Shown here one piece after another: positions 60,949-64,000 of a stretch of DNA of 64,000 nt. Source of the DNA: Phragmitibacter flavus (GTDB lineage: Bacteria > Verrucomicrobiota > Verrucomicrobiia > Verrucomicrobiales > Verrucomicrobiaceae); contig NZ_VAUV01000001.1 of the NCBI RefSeq assembly GCF_005780165.1, positions 415,177 through 479,176 on the forward strand, in the 5' to 3' direction. The position numbers were made by a program, and so were the translations under genes. The notes under the pieces are model-generated. The model saw nothing but the letters and a program-made list of their open reading frames with translations, searched no databases and was not told the DNA's origin. The stretch's first letter is position 1. Each line of letters opens with the position of its first letter.

Positions 60949-61380
60949 ATGTCCATCCGCACCCTTGCCCAGTTCGAATCTCACTTCTGGGAGGCCCCGA
61001 ACATCCCGCGTGGGTCGGTGGATATCAAATCAGATGTCTTCCCACTACTGTTTTTCAAGCAATACTCGGATGTGCATGACGACGAGCATGCAAGCAGGTT
61101 GGAGAAGTTCGACGGAAATCAGGAAGCCGCGCGGTTCTCGGAGATGACTCGCTGTGGAAGATTCCTTCTCACCGACGAGCACCTTCAGCGCCTCGTCCGC
61201 GCATATAAGCACTTCAATGACAAGCCCGGCTATACTCGCGTCGTGCCCCTCAATGAATTTCGGATGGAGAAGGAGAAGCTGAGCATCCCGCTTTATGTCG
61301 GCGGGGAAACGCAGGCTCAAACCGAGGCTGCCACGGAGACCGCAACCAAGACGCTGCCGGATGCACTTGCAGGCGGCTGA
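60949..61380 (+). pseudogene. hsdM: Internally deleted type I restriction methylase subunit (HsdM remnant)
   Basis: 143 residues. FESHFWEAPNIPRGSVDIKS and DVFPLLFFKQYSDVHDDEHA match the HsdM N-terminal helical domain. The frame then jumps to HLQRLVRAYKHFNDKPGYTR and EFRMEKEKLSIPLYVGG, which match the C-terminal end of HsdM. The whole methyltransferase core with its SAM and NPPF motifs is missing. It is therefore a clean in-frame internal deletion of a normally about 500-residue protein, presumably inactive. The neighbouring AAA ATPase is of a kind often found within type I restriction loci. Confidence 0.75.
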
Positions 61381-61432
61381 AAAATTTGGAAAAACTGAAA
61401 ACAGCCCTTGGCCACCTTCTACAACAACCACA

Positions 61433-63736
61433 ATGAGCCAGCCGACCCAAGACACTTCCTCCGATCTCGCTGATTGGCTCGCTAAGCAGCCATGTTGGCT
61501 TCAGCAAGCTGCTGCCGATCTTCTTGCCGAGAAAACGGTGGGAAAAGAAGAAATGATTGCCTATACGAAAATGGCCATTAGTGAGGCCGCAGGTGAGATA
61601 AAAGGAGCAGTGCAAAACATCCAATGGACAGCGCTTGGTTCCGTTGGCGGCGGCGCGATCCACCTTCAGAGCGTGGGAGAAGTTATAGGGATTGGCCAAT
61701 TGAATCCACAAGTCCCTCTCAGCTTTGGAGTTGAACAAATTGCAGTTGTTTTTGGTGCTAACGGATCAGGAAAGTCGAGTTATGTCCGAATTTTGAAGCA
61801 CATCTGCGGAGCGCGTCAGCAAGGGTCAATTCATGCGAACGTGTTTGCGAAGGCCACCACCGCGCAGCAGTGCTCGATAGCATACCGTGATGGCGAGAAC
61901 GAGGAAAACTCCACTTGGTCACCGCCAGATGGTGTTCTTGCGAAACTGTCCACAATAGACATTTTTGACACGCACTGTGGTCATGCTTACTTGGATGCGG
62001 AGGGCGAAGCATCCTATGAACCCCGAGTCTTGGCGTTCTTGTCGGACCTAGCCGTCATTGCGGATAAAGCTGCGGCTCTTCTCCAAAGGGGCATAGAGGC
62101 GAAACCAAGTGCTCTCCCAATTCTGCCAAATGACCACGCGGCTACAGTGATTGGCGGTTGGTATAAAACTCTGAATGCACAAACTACCCAAGACGCGGTA
62201 GATACAAAATGTTCTTGGAGCGACGAGTTTGATGAGGAGTTTGCCTCATTGGCAAAATATCTTGCCGAGCGTTCTCCCAAGGAAAGAGCCAAAGAACTTG
62301 AGACGAAAAAGAGCTTTGTTGACGGAATGGTCATATTATTGACGTCACACTGCGCCGCCTATTCAGATGAGTCTTGTAGTGGCATTGTTAGTTTGAGAAA
62401 AACGGCGCTTGAGGCGCAGAAAGCAGCGGAATTGGCCGCTCAACTAAGTCTAGGAGAGGCTATTCTGGACGGTGTTGGAACGGAACAATGGTTGGCACTT
62501 TGGGCTACGGCACGCCTCTTCTCAACTGAGGCAGCATATCCCTATGACAAATTTCCAAATACGGGCGACGATGCACGCTGTGTTTTGTGCCAGCAAGAAC
62601 TCTCCTCCGAAGGCAAGCAAAGACTACAAGCGTTCGAGAGCTATGTAATCAACCAAACCTCCAGCGACGCAAAGAAGGCTAAAGCTGCATTATCAGCAGC
62701 GATCAGCCGACTCCCTGATTTGCCGTCTGACGAAACACTCGAAGCCAAATGCACAAGTGGAGGACTGCCAGAAACGGATTTATTGGCGATCAAACGTTTT
62801 TATGAACTCTTAGACGCCCGCCGCACTTTGTTGTTTTCAGATAGCCCTACGCCAGAGTTTGGTGCATCCCCAGTTATTGAAAAATGGGTGGCTACTGCCC
62901 AGGCCGTCTCAGCAGGTTACGCTGAAAGTGCAAAACATTTTTTGGAGGGTTTCAACGAGCAGGAACGGTTGTTAAAGCTCAGTCGCCAAAAGGAACTGTC
63001 GGCACATCAGTGGGTTCACGCACAAAAAACAGCTATCGAGGCAGAGGTCGCGAGACTACTAAAAATTCAAAGTCTCGAAAAGGCGAAGGGGTTGTGTGGA
63101 ACTCTAGCCATATCTCGGAAGAAAGGCGCTCTTGCCGAAGAGTTGATCACTCCCGCTTACATCACTTCATTCAATGCTGAACTTAAGAGGTTGGGCGCCC
63201 GTAGTGTATCAGTCGAGTTGACAAAAACTCGGGTCAGTCGTGGCTCGATCTTGCACCAAGTTAGGCTCCGCAATGCGGTGAACAGCCGGCCAATTCAGGA
63301 GGTATTGAGTGAAGGAGAGTATCGCATCGTCTGCATCGCCGCCTTCCTGGCAGATGTTGCCGCCAAACCGAATGGGTCAACTTTTGTGTTTGATGATCCA
63401 ATTTCGTCTCTTGACCTAGACTACGAAGAGTCAGTGGTGCAACGGTTGGTAGAGGTAGCAGCCAAGAGGCAGGTGATTATTTTTACACATCGTCTGTCGT
63501 TGTTGGGGATGGTGCAAGACTATGCAAAGAAGGCGGATGTAGCAATGCGAGCCATTCATATCCGGCGGGAGACTTGGGGTGCAGGTGAACCAGGGGATGA
63601 GGCTATTGAAGCCGCAAAGCCCAAGGTGGTTTTGAACGAACTCCTTCCAAAGAGGATAAAAGCTGCGCGAGGCGTTCTGGCTGAACAGGGGCAGGCGGCC
63701 CATAAGCATATACCTAACTCGCCATGCATCGCTTGA
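61433..63736 (+). CDS. Defence-associated AAA ATPase (RloC/PrrC-type ABC ATPase), 3' end truncated
   Basis: 767 residues from ATG 61433. Walker A is GANGSGKS (108-115). Walker B lies in STFVFDDPISSLDLDYEESV, with the downstream QVIIFTHRLSLL. A central coiled-coil/helical region carries CVLCQQEL, a zinc-hook-like CxxC. This layout is found in the ABC-ATPase parts of RloC/PrrC-type anticodon nucleases and related ATPases next to type I restriction genes. The C-terminus ends in NSPCIA, inside sequence belonging to the adjacent transposase, so any nuclease or effector end is lost. Base composition is lower in GC than most of the window. Confidence 0.75.
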   Translation: MSQPTQDTSSDLADWLAKQPCWLQQAAADLLAEKTVGKEEMIAYTKMAISEAAGEIKGAVQNIQWTALGSVGGGAIHLQSVGEVIGIGQLNPQVPLSFGVEQIAVVFGANGSGKSSYVRILKHICGARQQGSIHANVFAKATTAQQCSIAYRDGENEENSTWSPPDGVLAKLSTIDIFDTHCGHAYLDAEGEASYEPRVLAFLSDLAVIADKAAALLQRGIEAKPSALPILPNDHAATVIGGWYKTLNAQTTQDAVDTKCSWSDEFDEEFASLAKYLAERSPKERAKELETKKSFVDGMVILLTSHCAAYSDESCSGIVSLRKTALEAQKAAELAAQLSLGEAILDGVGTEQWLALWATARLFSTEAAYPYDKFPNTGDDARCVLCQQELSSEGKQRLQAFESYVINQTSSDAKKAKAALSAAISRLPDLPSDETLEAKCTSGGLPETDLLAIKRFYELLDARRTLLFSDSPTPEFGASPVIEKWVATAQAVSAGYAESAKHFLEGFNEQERLLKLSRQKELSAHQWVHAQKTAIEAEVARLLKIQSLEKAKGLCGTLAISRKKGALAEELITPAYITSFNAELKRLGARSVSVELTKTRVSRGSILHQVRLRNAVNSRPIQEVLSEGEYRIVCIAAFLADVAAKPNGSTFVFDDPISSLDLDYEESVVQRLVEVAAKRQVIIFTHRLSLLGMVQDYAKKADVAMRAIHIRRETWGAGEPGDEAIEAAKPKVVLNELLPKRIKAARGVLAEQGQAAHKHIPNSPCIA

Positions 63737-64000
63737 CTCTTGCCAATTGGCGCGGTCGGCGGGGTCTGCGCTCGCTTAGTTCTTCCAACCACAGGTGTGG
63801 GGCGTTCATCATATGAACCAACCCCATCGGTTGAGCCAATTGCACCAGCACCGAGTCACGCATCTCCTTGAAAAGATTCCACTGCCGGAGTTCTTCGCAA
63901 GGGGTAGCCCCAAGGGGAAAAATATCGTGCTTCGCACATCATTCGCTCAATGAGTAATGCCACCAAGATTTTGCCCTGCATCCACGCTCGGCTGGAGGCT
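63714..64000 (-). mobile_element. IS4-like transposase C-terminal fragment, frameshifted and running off the right edge
   Basis: Reading from the right edge, AWMQGKILVALLIERMMCEA is followed, after a change of frame at the A5 run 63918-63922 (T5 on the coding strand), by CEELRQWNLFKEMRDSVLVQ. The frame then continues through MMNAPHLWLEELSERR to a TAG at 63714-63716. This resembles the C-terminal part of IS4-family DDE transposases. The element's end lies near 63690-63712, inside the AAA ATPase gene. Whether the frameshift is real or an assembly indel cannot be told here. Confidence 0.65.

Noticed and set aside
59347..64000. Direct repeat of the tRNA-Leu 3' end as an attachment site inside the window
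   Set aside because: Reading to the right edge I found no second copy. If one exists it lies beyond 64000.

Overview
The window is a GC-rich bacterial chromosome segment with long genes and short gaps. It most resembles Verrucomicrobiota. That assignment is inferred from several traits: the paired giant proteins with an STN-like repeat, the SGNH protein with a C-terminal tail of a type common in that phylum, dispersed spacer repeats built on ACACGAAT, ACACAGAT and GGACATTCCTGTCC words, weak Shine-Dalgarno use, and the overall gene mix. No 16S rRNA gene is present to confirm it.

Layout. 1-7.0 kb (minus): two related giant envelope proteins, one running off the left edge. 7.3-9.5 kb (minus): an iron/heme set (unknown protein, HemS/HmuS-like protein, flavodoxin) with two copies of a Fur-box-like motif. 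9.6-15.5 kb: a type III polyketide synthase module (YceI, PKS, FAD monooxygenase) beside a winged-helix/TPR regulator and a divergent SAM methyltransferase. It resembles the Streptomyces srsABC phenolic-lipid pathway. 15.6-30.8 kb: a large methylated-amine region. It holds a sarcosine-oxidase-like enzyme, a type III glutamine synthetase/gamma-glutamylmethylamide synthetase, the three N-methylglutamate synthase subunits, a BASS-family transporter, a glycosyltransferase, a copper amine oxidase, an SDR, dimethylamine monooxygenase subunits DmmC, DmmB and DmmA, and a cupin. 31-37.3 kb: holA, a FIST sensor protein, and a lipoprotein/beta-barrel/FecR-like secreted-protein set. 37.3-49.5 kb (minus): a 1495-residue membrane Ser/Thr kinase, an oligopeptide-binding protein, an HNH endonuclease, and a 1676-residue SGNH hydrolase with four internal repeats. 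49.6-57.0 kb: a Yej/Opp-like peptide ABC transporter operon, in which one ATPase reads without a stop into a kinase-like domain. 57.1-59.3 kb: a TPM-like membrane protein, a small unknown protein and a CPBP protease. 59.3-64 kb: tRNA-Leu(UAG) followed by an accessory island with a Xre/RES toxin-antitoxin pair, an internally deleted HsdM, a defence-type AAA ATPase truncated at its end, and a frameshifted transposase running off the right edge.

How the genes could work together. Dimethylamine would be demethylated by DmmABC to methylamine. Methylamine could then be oxidised by the copper amine oxidase, or joined to glutamate by the glutamine-synthetase-like ligase and converted to N-methylglutamate by MgsABC. 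The usual N-methylglutamate dehydrogenase (mgdABCD) and dmmD are not in the window. The monomeric sarcosine-oxidase-like flavoprotein is placed where such an activity is needed. The gap between the ligase and mgsA carries two strong inverted repeats that look like an operator region. Several spacers in this region have been colonised by different palindromic or iterated repeat families.
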